Shown here: piece after piece, positions 46,175 to 57,390 of the stretch
Numbering within the stretch: position 1 is the stretch's first letter
How the letters are laid out: each line of letters begins with the position of its first letter
Assembly (NCBI GenBank): GCA_964016875.1
Contig: OZ024723.1
Span: 15,746,074-15,810,073, forward strand
Direction of reading: 5' to 3'
Origin: Fallopia convolvulus
Lineage: Eukaryota > Streptophyta > Magnoliopsida > Caryophyllales > Polygonaceae
DNA length: 64,000 bases
Program-made: the position numbers and the translations under genes
Notes under the pieces: model-generated
Told to the model about the DNA's origin: nothing
Databases searched by the model: none
The model's input: only the letters and a program-made list of their open reading frames with translations

Positions 46175-47495
46175 TGTAATATCCGCTAAATTCTAAATAT
46201 AATAAAACCGATATTTATTCCCATAAAATTATTTTTCTCTAAAATAGAGAATTTAATAATCTTTATAATTTCATATTATATTATAAAAGATTATAAATAT
46301 TTACTACAATGGCAAGTAAGAATTTAATTAAATATATTAAGCAAATCTGATATGCATTTAAATATTTTTCTCTTAAATAGAGAGTTTAAATATTTTTATA
46401 ATTTTTTTAATGAATATAAAATATTATAAATGATTACTAAAGCGACAAATAAAATGTCAAACAAATTTGAATTATAAGAATTTCGGATTTTATAATTAAT
46501 GTATTAATACAAAGCTAACAAAAATAAAAGAGAGGCAAATAAAAAGGTGTCAAGAGCCGGGACTCGAACCCGAGACCTCTTGCACCCTTCCCATAATCAC
46601 ACACACTCATATCCGCTAGGCTATCGTAATTTATCTACTCATAACGGAATATTTTTAATTATAAACACTCCCATTCTTCTTCTTCCACCAAGAGCATCAA
46701 TTTTGCCTAACTGATTTGACGTAAAGCCAATGCATGTCCCGTACCATTCTTCTTCCAATCTCCATTGTTGCTTCTAAGACTACCCAAAATCATCATCATC
46801 TTAGATCATCATCAAATATGCACAAAACTCACCAATCTCCTTCTTCCTCCTTCTCCCTCGATGGCCTTCCTCCTTCTCCCTCGATGGCCAAAACCAACAA
46901 CAATGGTGGATCAAGGAGAGGTCATACTTTGCCTATTTAAAGGCTGAAAAACGCATCCTAAACTCACACAATTCATCTCCTCTCTTTCTCTTATACTTCT
47001 ACACACTTTTTACCACAAAATTCAGCCTAAGAGAAGCTTTTTTCTTTGCTTAATTTTTTCTCAAACACCATTAAAACCCTAGTTCTTCACCCGGGCCACC
47101 ACCGGACCACCTTGGGCAGCCTCACCTGAGCCGCACGCCACCACTGGAGGGTCGTTGGACCACCAGGCTCCCCCGGAGCCTGCCCTACTGGTTGTCGCCC
47201 TTTGCCCCTCTTTGGTCTTCTCCTCTGTTTCAACAGACGCACAAACCTGTAGAAGAAAGGTTTATTTTCTTTTTTTATTAATTTTAAAGCCTTTTAATCT
47301 TATTAGTAGAGATTTTATTATAGCATATTTTAAATACACATATAAGATTTAAGTGGTTAGAAGAATCAGATTTTATTGGATTCTTTCCTTTTACATAAAT
47401 TGATTAAAAATAACATGAATGCATAAGATTCAAATTTTATAAATTTAAAAATAAATCCTCATAAATTTTAAGGATTATAATAGTGTTTTTGAGAA

Positions 47496-48258
47496 TCTAC
47501 TATATATATATAAGTAATAAGGTTTGGAGCCACCACATTGCGCCACCTCAGCTTTTGACACATGACATCCTATTATTAATCCACATAGAATTTTTTCACA
47601 TGTCATTTAATCCTTGCTCCATAAAAATTATATATTAATTATTCTTTTCACTTCATATTCCACATGGAAAATTTTTTCCACTTAATTAAAAGTTATTTTT
47701 ATTTCCTAAATTTAGATAATATCTTAACTTTTGGTAGGAGATAATATCTTAACTAAAAAAATGTAACGAATGGTTGAATTTTTTCCTTATATGCCAATAA
47801 AATATATATGCTCAATCTTTTTAACATTTTAGTTGTTTCTTTCTCTCTCTTATATCAAAAGATAAATATACTCAATTACATATATTATTATCAAATTAAT
47901 TATTATTATTATTCAAAATCTCATCTCTTTCATATTTTCAAAATATATCATTTTTGCTTTATTTTCTTCATATTTTATCTCCTTCTTTTAAATTAAACCT
48001 ATGTATGAAATATTGTCAAGGAAAATGAGCAAGGTAGATTATTTTACCTTGATAATCTATGTTTATTCTCAATTTAAACTTAATAATCTAAATTTAATTT
48101 GTTTTATTTGATTTTAAGAAAATAATTTTTATACATATTACGGGCAACAAATTACTTACATTAAATTTTATATTATATTTGTATTTATTAATATGTTTTT
48201 ATAGTATATCTAAAAAATATCGAGTCATAGTCGTGCATGTCATGACGAGGACAACTAG
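47496..48258 (+). mobile_element. E: Helitron-like non-autonomous element
   Basis: It starts TCTACTATATATATA after an A and ends ...GGACAACTAG before a T. Just upstream of the end is a small imperfect hairpin (CGTGCATGTCATGACG). A TC start, CTAG end, 3' hairpin and A/T insertion site without target duplication are Helitron hallmarks. It encodes no Rep/helicase. Confidence 0.68.
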
Positions 48259-48432
48259 TGTAAATACTGATTTTAAAAATATATTAACTTGGTTGTATTT
48301 TATTTTAATGATTAAAGAAAAATAGAACTAGATGAAGGGATTTATTAATTTAAGACTTTATTAATAGAAAAATACTTGCTTGTCTTTCAAAATCATATTA
48401 TAAACTTGGAAATAATATGAATGAGATACTCT

Positions 48433-49366
48433 CAGAGGCGGAACTATATGGGGGCGGGAGTGGGCCATGGCCCCCTAATGCAAAAAGTTTTTTGGTATAT
48501 ATGTTCATCGTGTTAATAGCTTCGATTTGATATATTATACGCTCCAATCTGACATTTGAGCAAAAAGTTATGAACGTTTTAAGATTAGACACATACAACC
48601 CACTTATAACAAGTCATTTACTTATAATGCTTTTATCTTTTGCTAAATTTCCTACTTTCATATATAGTGTAATTGAACCCGACCTACTTTCATAGTGTAA
48701 TTGAACTCGAAAGCTTTGAAGAAGTTATTGTTGGGATGTCTTGAATCACACAATTTATTATTAGCATGAGGGTTTCAATTTGGATTTTAATTTTTAGTTA
48801 TGAGCCTTTAGTGTTTATAAATTCAATCTATTTGAATATTGAAACATAATTGTATAATTTGTCTTTATAAACTATTATTTTCTTAATGTAGTTTTATTCT
48901 AAAATATTTTAGTCTCTCCTCAATAAAATGTATTCTTTTTTTGTATAAATTTATATTTTTATTTGTACATCTTTTTCAACACTATCTTATATAATAATAT
49001 TTTGCTATTTTGAAAAAAATATGCGTGTTTTAAGTATTTATTTTAATTATGTATTAATAACTTTAAGAGTTTTGTTAAATATTTTTCAATATTTTGTACT
49101 CCATCCATTTAGAAATACCGTCAATCTTGTTAAGATCTTTTCACTTGTATTTTATTTATACGTAAATATTTTTAATTATTGAAGATAATAATAAAAAAAA
49201 TGTGTGGTAAAATATGTCAAATGAAAAATATTATTGAACAAAAGAATTAGGCTAAAGCGACATGTATTTTTGAATAGAGGGAATGTTATTTTAAATTGAA
49301 AACACATTAGTTGGATTAGAAAATTTTATTGGCCCCTGCAATCGGAAGTTTCTGGTTCCGCCCTTG
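48433..49366. mobile_element. D: non-autonomous hAT element
   Basis: The terminal inverted repeats are CAGAGGCGGAAC and GTTCCGCCCTTG. An exact 8-bp duplication gatactct lies at 48425-48432 and 49367-49374. Subterminal GGGGGC and GGCCCC blocks are typical of this hAT type. It is 934 bp with no transposase frame. Confidence 0.85.
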
Positions 49367-50787
49367 GATACTCTTATTTTATGATAATTTTATATGATTA
49401 ATTTGAAGACTAAAAAGATTTATTAAATAATTCACATGTGTTTTTATATAAGGAAATACATTTTAATAGACATGGAAAAATTGTTAATTAAAATCATGGG
49501 ATTAAATTATGCGTTTGATATGCATGAAAAGTGTAATATAAATAATGTATTTACATTACTTCGAGATTACCATAATAAACAAAATAACTAGAGCAAGTTG
49601 ATGGAAAATATTATCTTAAGACTTTTTTATAACATAAAAAGGGGTAGCATGTCATTTAAAGAGCATATTATAAACATAAATATATTTTCATAAGATATTT
49701 ATATAGTTAAAGTATGGAATAAAAAGATATTTTGATGATAGACTAAAAAGATAGGAAAAAGGTCTTCAACGTTTCTTGCATATAAAGAAAGTATTTTTAT
49801 ATGATCAACTTTGGAATTTAAATAATATAGAAAATATATTATTAGTGGGCTTTATTAAACTTTATAACTTTGCATGAATTTAATAAAGATTCACCTAATA
49901 TATTAAGAAGAGTAGGGTTCTAGTGTAAATATCTCTTAGGGTGAGAACTAAGAACAAATAAGGAGCGTTGGATGAGGAATATGGACGGATGAGATTCAAT
50001 CAGACAAAAGAAAAAAAGAGGCTAATTTATTAATGAATGGCACGGAGTGTAATTTAGAAAAAAAAAATACACAGCGTTCCAAAAATACCATCCCTTCTTA
50101 GAAACCCTATCCCTTTCAATTCACGTGAGAGAAATTCAAGAGCTTAGGACGGAACGATGGAATCAGGGAGAAAGAGTTCTTCATTGCCGACAAATATCTT
50201 CTCTTCCTTGTTAAAGTCTACAAATTTGTCTCCAAAATTAAACGGTTTGAACTTGTCCTTCTCAATTGAATTTTGTTCCTTTATGTCCTTACGTCAACCG
50301 TGGTTCTTACTTCTCAATTGAGAAAGATTCGCATTTTCACTTGTCTTGTGCCGCCGGCGCCTGGCTGAGAACTCCCAATCACTGTCAACAATGCTCCTTT
50401 CACATTTTCACATTTTCTTTTGTTAATTCGCCTTTTCATGTGTGATTTTTTTGTTTTGTATATTTACTCTTGAAATTTTCTAGTAGTTAAAGACTAAAAG
50501 TTATGTCAGGGCATGCTGCAATGAGTAAAAAGAAAAGTTGCCACATGTGGAAAATTTCGGATGATTAGAATTAATATAATTCAGAATTGCAAGTAAGAAT
50601 TAATTTGTGCTTTCCCTTGAGTAAGAATTACATGTAAGAAAATTTGCACTGAGGAAGAGTTGATTTGTCAAATACTCACTGTTTGGTTATGCCATTTGTT
50701 CATTACCCGGCTAATTAGTGATTTAGTAGAGTAATGTGCATGTACACATAGATGTGGTCTTTGTGTAAAATCATTTATCACTTAAAG

Positions 50788-50857
50788 AGCCTATTAGCTC
50801 AAATGGTAGAGCAATGTGCATGTGCACATAGATGTGGGTTCAAATCTCACATAGGCT
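50788..50857 (+). other. tRNA-like module in C2
   Basis: Acceptor AGCCTAT/ATAGGCT, D-arm GCTCAAATGGTAGAGC and T-arm GTGGGTTCAAATCTCAC are well formed, but the anticodon arm ATGTGCATGTGCACAT gives a 6-base loop. A partial copy (AGTAATGTGCATGTACACAT) precedes it at about 50728-50760. It closely matches 27742-27811 in C1. Probably tRNA-derived and not charged. Confidence 0.55.
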
Positions 50858-51601
50858 AATTCTATAAGCGCATTATATACTTTGGTTCATTATAACTCTT
50901 CTTTCGGTTCATGATTTTGTAAGCTCGGGTTCATAATAGTTCATCTTATAGTTTATGTCTTTTGGGTTCATGACATTTGTTCTTTTGGTTCATATTAAAT
51001 TAAAGTTTGGTTCATAATAGTTCATCTTACAATTATGTCTTTTAAGTCATACATACTAGTTGTAATTTTGGTTCATGACATTTGTTTTTTGGCTCAAAGT
51101 ACATTAAAGTTTGGTTCATGAATTTTTATGTTTCAATTTATACTTGTAGGTTGATTGAATACTACCTATGATTTTAAATTACATTGTTATTACAATAGTT
51201 AACTAGAAGCAGTGAAAATCACTACAGGTGCTACGCAATGGAAAGAGTCCATTTTAGAAAACAATGTAAAAGATTGATCCTTGATTATTTACACGGTTCA
51301 TAGAATTAATTACACGGTTAATAGTGTTCGACATGAAGGTTCTTATTGTTCGACATGAAGGTTCATAGTGTTCAACATGAAGGTTCATGGATTTTAAATA
51401 ATCAGTTCATTTAACATAAAATGCATAAAATTTGTAAAGAAGACATTCAGCTCATTGGGTTCAATGTGAAGTAAAAAACAACCTTAAAAGAAATTACAAT
51501 GTAGCAAAGTGATTTGTCAAACACAAATTAACACAAAAATAGACAACTTAATCCTCAAAACACACAACAACTACTAAAAAGACAAATAGAGAATTGGAAC
51601 T

Positions 51602-51801
51602 TCAATGTTCAATCTTTAGAATGAAATAAGAACAATCTTGTGATAAGTGAATAATGTAGGTGTCACTAGCTTCATCATGACCATCCAATGGAACTCCATC
51701 AACATTCTCATCGTTATCAAGACCCTTTAATGAAACTCCATCAATACTAGCATCATTATCTGAATGAGACAAGTTAGGATTATCGGAGCTTGATGAACAA
51801 C
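51602..51801 (-). pseudogene. Exon-like ORF in C2, copy 1
   Basis: After a splice-acceptor-like TTATTGTAG, the minus strand reads an open Ser/Asp-rich peptide (CSSSSDNPNLSHSDNDAS ... GLDNDENVDGV) ending in a stop at 51602. I do not recognise the parent gene. It could be the end of a transposase-type ORF or a captured host fragment. Confidence 0.4.
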
Positions 51802-52046
51802 CTACAATAAAAAAAAGGAAAAAATTAAGCTAATTTATAAGCAACATGAAACACATAATGGACAATAAAAATGTGGAAAAAACGTTTTTCTTTGGTTCAC
51901 AAATATTGTCATTACGGTTCATAATACTATACTATAAGGTTCATTGAAAATCACAACGCGGTTCATGTAAATAACAATAGTATTTGACATAAATTGTATC
52001 AAACTTGGTCATTTTTGGTGGATTTGGAAACCAAATGACCAATATC

Positions 52047-52197
52047 TATTAGTTTACTTCAAATGTTAGGATGACCGGAGCTTGATGAACCCCATCAACA
52101 CTAACATCACTATCAAGACCCTTCAATTGAACCACATCAATACTATCATCATTATCCGAATTAGACAAATTAGGTTGACCGGAGCTTGATGAACAAC
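52047..52197 (-). pseudogene. Exon-like ORF in C2, copy 2
   Basis: A diverged duplicate of 51602-51801, about 400 bases away: again TTATTGTAG, then CSSSSGQPNLSNSDNDDS ... GLDSDVSVDGV, stopping near 52047. The duplication includes the acceptor and some intron-like flank. Confidence 0.4.
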
Positions 52198-55100
52198 CTA
52201 CAATAAAAAGGGAGAAAAAGAAGAGATCTAGAAAAAATGTGCAAAATACCGTTTTTCAGTTGGTTCACAAATATTGTCATTTTGGTTCATAATATTAAAC
52301 GGGAAGGTTCACTGAAAATAACAATGTGGTTCATATAAAAAAACAATACGAATTTTAAGTGAACCGATCTAACAAAGGTCACAAAGATACTAAACGCTTA
52401 TTCAAAACAGTATCCTACTAGTCAATGTGGATAAGTAGGCATAAACATATACACAAAAGCATCATATTCAACAAAGCATACTAAGCATCATATGCAAACA
52501 TTCATTTCATCCACAAGGGGGAATTTGAACACTAAAACATCATCAATACATGAAAAGGTCTTGCAATTGTCCACATTATCTTCATATTCACTAATTAGAA
52601 CATCAAAAACAATATTCCAAGACAAATTAGCAAAACATGCTCATTGAGACATTTTATCAAACACTTTGTGGGCAATCAAATAAGCATACAAATTTTAATT
52701 CTAGTTTCTATAAAATTTTGTTTCCAATCCCAAAACCAAGAGTACAACATATTTCTCCATGATCTCAAGCAACAAAGAACCATAAACAATAGCAAATTTA
52801 GGAACAATTTGAGAGCAAAAAATCATCCACCAAACTAAACTCTTCTTAAGTATTCTTATAACCACTTACCTAAATTCATTGTGCCTTCAATTTGGAGTAG
52901 GACTATAGATCAAACGAAGGGGAGATCGGAATTGAACGAGGGATCGCACGAAATCGTCGTCGTTCATCAGTCGCAAAAGAGAGATCGCACGAAATTGCAT
53001 TTGTTCATCAGTCGTCATTCATAGGAGGAGCAATTTAGGGCTGAAAGGTAAAATTAAAAATAAAAGAATAATAAAATGACAAAAGTAACCTTCCAGCTTT
53101 ACAAATGTAGAGGAGTGTGAGTGTGGATAATAGCCCATCTAGACCCTTAATCTCACAAAATCAACGAATGAGAGTTGTTCTCATTTTTTAGGATAAGAAT
53201 TGTTCTCATTTGATCCCCAATCATATTAAGAATATATTATTTTGACTATAAGTTGAATAAAAAGGGTATGATTATTTTAATGGAATTTGAACCATAGATA
53301 ATTAATATTTTAACAATTCAAAAAGGAATGTGTCTTGACTTTCAAAATCTTATAATACTTGATATAATATAAATATTTCTATAAAGAATTCTTGGGATAT
53401 TACCATTAAGAAATAATAATTAAGAATATTATTATTTTAACCCCTCCATCTAGATTATTATTTTAATAATTTAGCTTTATAAATTCTCTTATAAAGAGGA
53501 AATAAGAGAAAATAAAACCTTAGAAGAGTTAAGGAATTTTTATTAAAAATTCTATCGTATCCCTCGTGTCGTTAGGTCGAGGTCCCGATCCCGTCTAAGC
53601 CATCAAATTTCCGATTCGTTCGATCGTAATTTCCGATTCCGTTTCCGTGAAATTTCTCTATGTTGGGAACAACTTGTTTTCTAACAATAAATGAATCTAG
53701 TATATCGATTGTTAGAAATAATGACCTACTTGTTATCGTTATTACGATTATTAATGTTCGATAGGACTATTATGCTAGTCTTGTTTGTGTGACCTTGCTT
53801 GTTTAAGATCTCTTTTCTAGATCGATTTGGATTAAATAGTAAGGGGTGCGGGATTAGCCTAAACACCTCTATATAAAATGTTATGTCGCAAGGCACCATG
53901 CCTAATTTCCGTGACTGTAAAGATCATGATCTATGTCTGCTCGGAGGAGGGACGAGTGCACCCTAGCTAAGTGTCAGGAACTTCATTCTAGTAAGTGGAC
54001 CCGGTCCCTTTCATGGCCCTCCCACACTCTTAAAAATCATTAACGAATGTGAAAGTTTTTATCACGAAAGAAAGTAAGTGCTAATGCACCTTAAAAAAAC
54101 CAAAACCGGACCGGTCACAAATGATCGATCCGGCTCTCGGTCCGCAAGGGTGCGAGAGGTTTTCTAGTAATTTGTATGTAATTAACGTTCCTAACATTTA
54201 TTCTATTCTAAGACGTCCTACAATCTTGTAGTTCGTTCTTTCAGTTTAAGAGTTATCTCATCTCGAGATTTACTCATTTCCATCCTTAAAGCTCCACTTA
54301 ACGTTTCTACATCTCAAACACATCCCAATAATCTCTCTCGAATAACGTAAATCACCATATCACCCTTGAGAACTTCCGTTCTCACTTGCTTAGTCTCTTT
54401 AGACTAATTCCGCTTTTCCGCATTTTTGCCTGGTATTTCTTGCCCTTCGCGAGAAGTACCAGACTCTAGGAAGTTCACATCGAAGTTTTGAAGACAAGCT
54501 CTAGAAGGCTCGAGAAGAGTTATGCAAGGATAGAAGGTTAAGGCAAGACGACGTTGAAGGAAGGAAGGAATTTTCAAAGAGCAAAGCATTCTGAAGATAG
54601 TGCACCAGCTCTTCTATTTTAAACCAAGCAAATCATCATCATATGAGTTGTCTTAAGTAAATATACTTGTATTTTCAATACGCCTTTTTAACCCTTTAAT
54701 ATGGGCTTTATTTTTCGCTGCAACATCATTTGTAAAACGAATCTCAATGTAATGAACGAATGTTCTTATTAATAAATAAAATTCCGCTTTTAATCATTTC
54801 TCCTTTAATTATGTCATTAAATTATTTAAAGCCTTGGGTGACTTTGGACAGTAAAGTGCGAGGTCACTGGCGGTAATACCCAGTGGTACAAAATAGGGGT
54901 GTTACATCTTCGCTCGTGTAAAAGGTGGACTTGAACTTTAACCTATGGTCCTCCGATGACTGGACCACCACTTCGGCAGGGCGAGCTTGCCTTGCTTCGT
55001 TCGCTCGCCTTCAGATCCGAACACACCGAACAGATCCACGATCGATGAGAACAACCAGATCAGCGAGACAAGGTCGCGATATTCCTTTGGGTCGATCAGC

Positions 55101-55716
55101 GATCTTCTCGTGCGAGGCAACGGAGGTGGCTCGGGTGCAATCGACGACGTTGAATAGAAACCATTGGCGGCGAGAACAAAGTGAACGGAGATCAGTTGAG
55201 CGCGACGTAGGGTCACAACGACGAAAGGGCGACCGGGGAACTCGACAACGAATGGTGGCTGTCGATCGGGACTCCGCTCTTCTTGATGTGTTACGACAGG
55301 GGTCGGGGACTCCGATGAGTTGGAGAGGCGTTGCATCTCTTTGATGATAGAGGTTGGTTTTTGAGGGTTTTGGGGGGTGTCGTGCAACCCATAAAACGAA
55401 GGGCTACTCTTGCCCTAAAGCGGGATATATCAGAAAAGAGGAGGTGGGCTTTAGCTGGTTTAGGGTCTTCCATGTGGGCTTGTACACGGGCTCCAAGTTG
55501 TGCCAAGTAAGAGGTTAACAGAAATGCTTTCATCAACAAAAGAAAGAGATTAAAACGGGAAGTAGAAATAAGAAAAGGGTCGAAACGCTTGGGACGGAAC
55601 CCTAGAATTGATTTTTATGAACCCGAGTATCACACTAGGTTCAATTACGAAAAACGAACAAGAAGTGGAATGAAAATCAAGTATCGGGTTTTTGGAGACC
55701 CGGGTATTACATAGTT

Positions 55717-56655
55717 GGCATAAGATTTTTATTTTCATGATATTCGCTCATGCACCTTATCTAGCTACTTCAATGGCGAAGCTAGGGTGTTTAATGACTC
55801 CCCTTCCCTCCAAGCCCAACCACATTTTTAATCCCAAAAGATGTTTGTCCAATTGGTAGTTGAACAAGAATTAATCCCACATTCGAATCTCCTTAGTGCC
55901 TTCTTCAATTTTAGACTTTTTTTTATTTTACTATTTTAGACAAAAAATTTCTATCTTTCACTTAAAATAATAATGATATGGTTTATAAATATTTCAAAGT
56001 TATTAAATAATTCTTGAATGAATTCTCAAATTACATAAAGGAAAATTTTATTTATAAAAATAACAATTTTGAACCCACCTTTGTACATTTCTTTACTCTT
56101 CTTTCACACAAGTTTATTATTGAAAGAATATTTCTTACAAAATAAAATAAAACACCTAATTTTATAACATTTTTCAATAGAAATTAACCTTCATGATATG
56201 TGATTCAACATTGTAAAAAACTATTAATGACTCTAATAGTCAGGTTAGAGATGGTTTTATGGGAGAATATGCGATAAACAATTCCTTCAATTTCTCATGA
56301 TTTTCACAAAGGAACTTTTATGACCCGTCTTTAAATTATTCTAGCCTCTTTCACAGAGATACGTACTTATTCAATGCTGCTAGGAAACTGAATACACAAT
56401 CATTCTCTTAAGTTGATACTATCATTTTGAAATTTCTAGATGCATTGACAAATATGATCTGAATCCTCACATAATATTATTAACCTATAATGTATAGTAG
56501 GTCTCTCACTCGCATTGTTTTTCTTGCAAAAGTTTGATTTTAAATCAAAGATTTGGGAAAAAATATGTATATTAGAGAATATATTTCTTAGCCCTAGATT
56601 CTAAACGTCTTTGGTAATAAGAACCTACATAAAAGGCTTACTAATGCCAAGCTCT
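55717..56655. other. Decayed interior of the copia element
   Basis: AT-rich, with no continuous frame. At 55770-55835 a phrase GGCGAAGCTAGGG...CCCCTTCCCTCCAAGCCC resembles ends of common plant repeats but has no partner that I can find. This piece would have been contiguous with 40171-40226 before A2 inserted. Confidence 0.35.
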
Positions 56656-56800
56656 TATCCCTAGATCCCAAACATCTTTGCTTGCATCTCAAGTCAGATA
56701 TCCAATCTTTGCTTTTCCTTCCAAGATCAAGTGAACGGTTTGTAACCATTTCATGAAATTTTTTCCATTCAGACGGCATATGGATAGTCATCTGGAGCTA
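56656..56800 (-). pseudogene. Ty1/copia gag fragment
   Basis: One minus-strand frame reads RLNGKNFMKWLQTVHLIL followed by EGKAKIGYLT, the diagnostic start of copia gag (LNGxNYxxW ... GKxKxGYLTG). It is flanked by stops. The primer site lies about 160 bases upstream in element orientation. Confidence 0.65.
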
Positions 56801-56955
56801 AGTAATGGATTATGAATGTTAGAAGAAGATAGATCAAGAGTTCAAATTTGTTGTAACATTGTTTTCCCCTAATCTCTATGAGTTCATGTTGCATCGATTA
56901 GGAGTATTTTATATGAAATTTGACCCTGTATAATTATTATCTAGATCAAGACCTA

Positions 56956-56969
56956 GAGCTCTAATACCA
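56956..56969 (-). other. Copia primer binding site, tRNA-Met type
   Basis: The minus strand reads TGGTATTAGAGCTC, one base off the standard TGGTATCAGAGC. It sits four bases inside a TG boundary at 56974 and correctly precedes the gag fragment. Confidence 0.6.
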
Positions 56970-56973
56970 TATT

Positions 56974-57390
56974 TGTTTTAGGAAGAAGAAGATGGTAATG
57001 AACACAAAAAGTGATTTCTCTTATTTCTCTTGTTTTGGAAAATCACACTACATTCTTCAATTAAAGCCACGATCGTGGTGAGGACCACGGTCCGATTGTG
57101 GTGACAAAAAGAGCATGTAATTTTTGTTTTTAGAATGGCCACGGTGGTGGTGATTACGAGGGTCATTTGGTTAGTTCCAAGTTCCCCCCTTTTTTTTCCT
57201 TTTTTAGGGTGTTCTACACCTATTTTCTAATGTTCTCTACTCCCCTATTAAAAGGCCTACTCATGACACCCTAAATAAATTCAACAAGTAAAATACCAAC
57301 AACAGAATTGCACTATCTATCTCGACTCGACTTAACTAAAACTAAGAAAACGAACATACAATGAAAATGAGTAAAGGAGAGAAAAGGATA
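56974..57390 (-). repeat. Probable copia 5' LTR, outer end uncertain
   Basis: It begins TGTTTTAGGAAG next to the primer site. It should end in CA somewhere between about 57240 and 57390, but no second copy exists in the window to fix the boundary. No coding content. Confidence 0.4.

Larger units (their letters stand above)
49910..53222 (+). mobile_element. C2: non-autonomous MULE-like element (3313 bp)
   Basis: A 10-bp duplication atattaagaa lies at 49900-49909 and 53223-53232; 9-10 bp is typical of Mutator-like elements. The ends are diverged TIRs: the right complement reads GGGGATCAAATGAGAACAAT ... GTTGAT and the left reads GGGTTCTAGTGTAAATAT ... GTTGGAT. Inside are a tRNA-like module, GGTTCAT-rich blocks (50880-51390 and 51890-52330) and a duplicated exon-like sequence on the minus strand. 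No transposase. Confidence 0.72.
46175..54906 (-). mobile_element. B2: solo LTR inside A2, itself carrying three insertions
   Basis: It is bounded by tcttc at 46170-46174 and 54907-54911. It has the same ends as B1 (TGTAATATCCGC ... GGGGTGTTACA) and the same internal landmarks: box-B-like sequence at 46559-46585, CCGGGCCACCACC near 47092, ATGTTGGGAACAACTTG near 53660, and a CCTTGGGTGA block near the end. Without elements E, D and C2 it is about 3.7 kb, close to B1. Confidence 0.83.
40232..55711 (+). mobile_element. A2: solo LTR split by B1 and B2
   Basis: It starts TATAACACCCCG (a mutated TGTAAC) and ends GGGTATTACA, with identical 5-bp duplications tagtt at 40227-40231 and 55712-55716. Removing B1 and B2 leaves about 3.47 kb. 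The start block GCAACGCGGGCACGACGAG and the CCCC(A/G)AAGGGTCAGCT block are shared with A1. No gag or pol frame of its own is seen in 40232-41537, 44810-46174 or 54912-55711. ORFs at 54925-55387 on both strands are unassigned. Confidence 0.82.

Noticed and set aside
50880..52330. GGTTCAT array as a CRISPR array
   Set aside because: The motif is only 7 bases, spacing is irregular and the setting is a plant transposon.
54925..55387. Host genes of about 140-150 codons on both strands
   Set aside because: They overlap each other, lie inside solo LTR A2 and show no family features.
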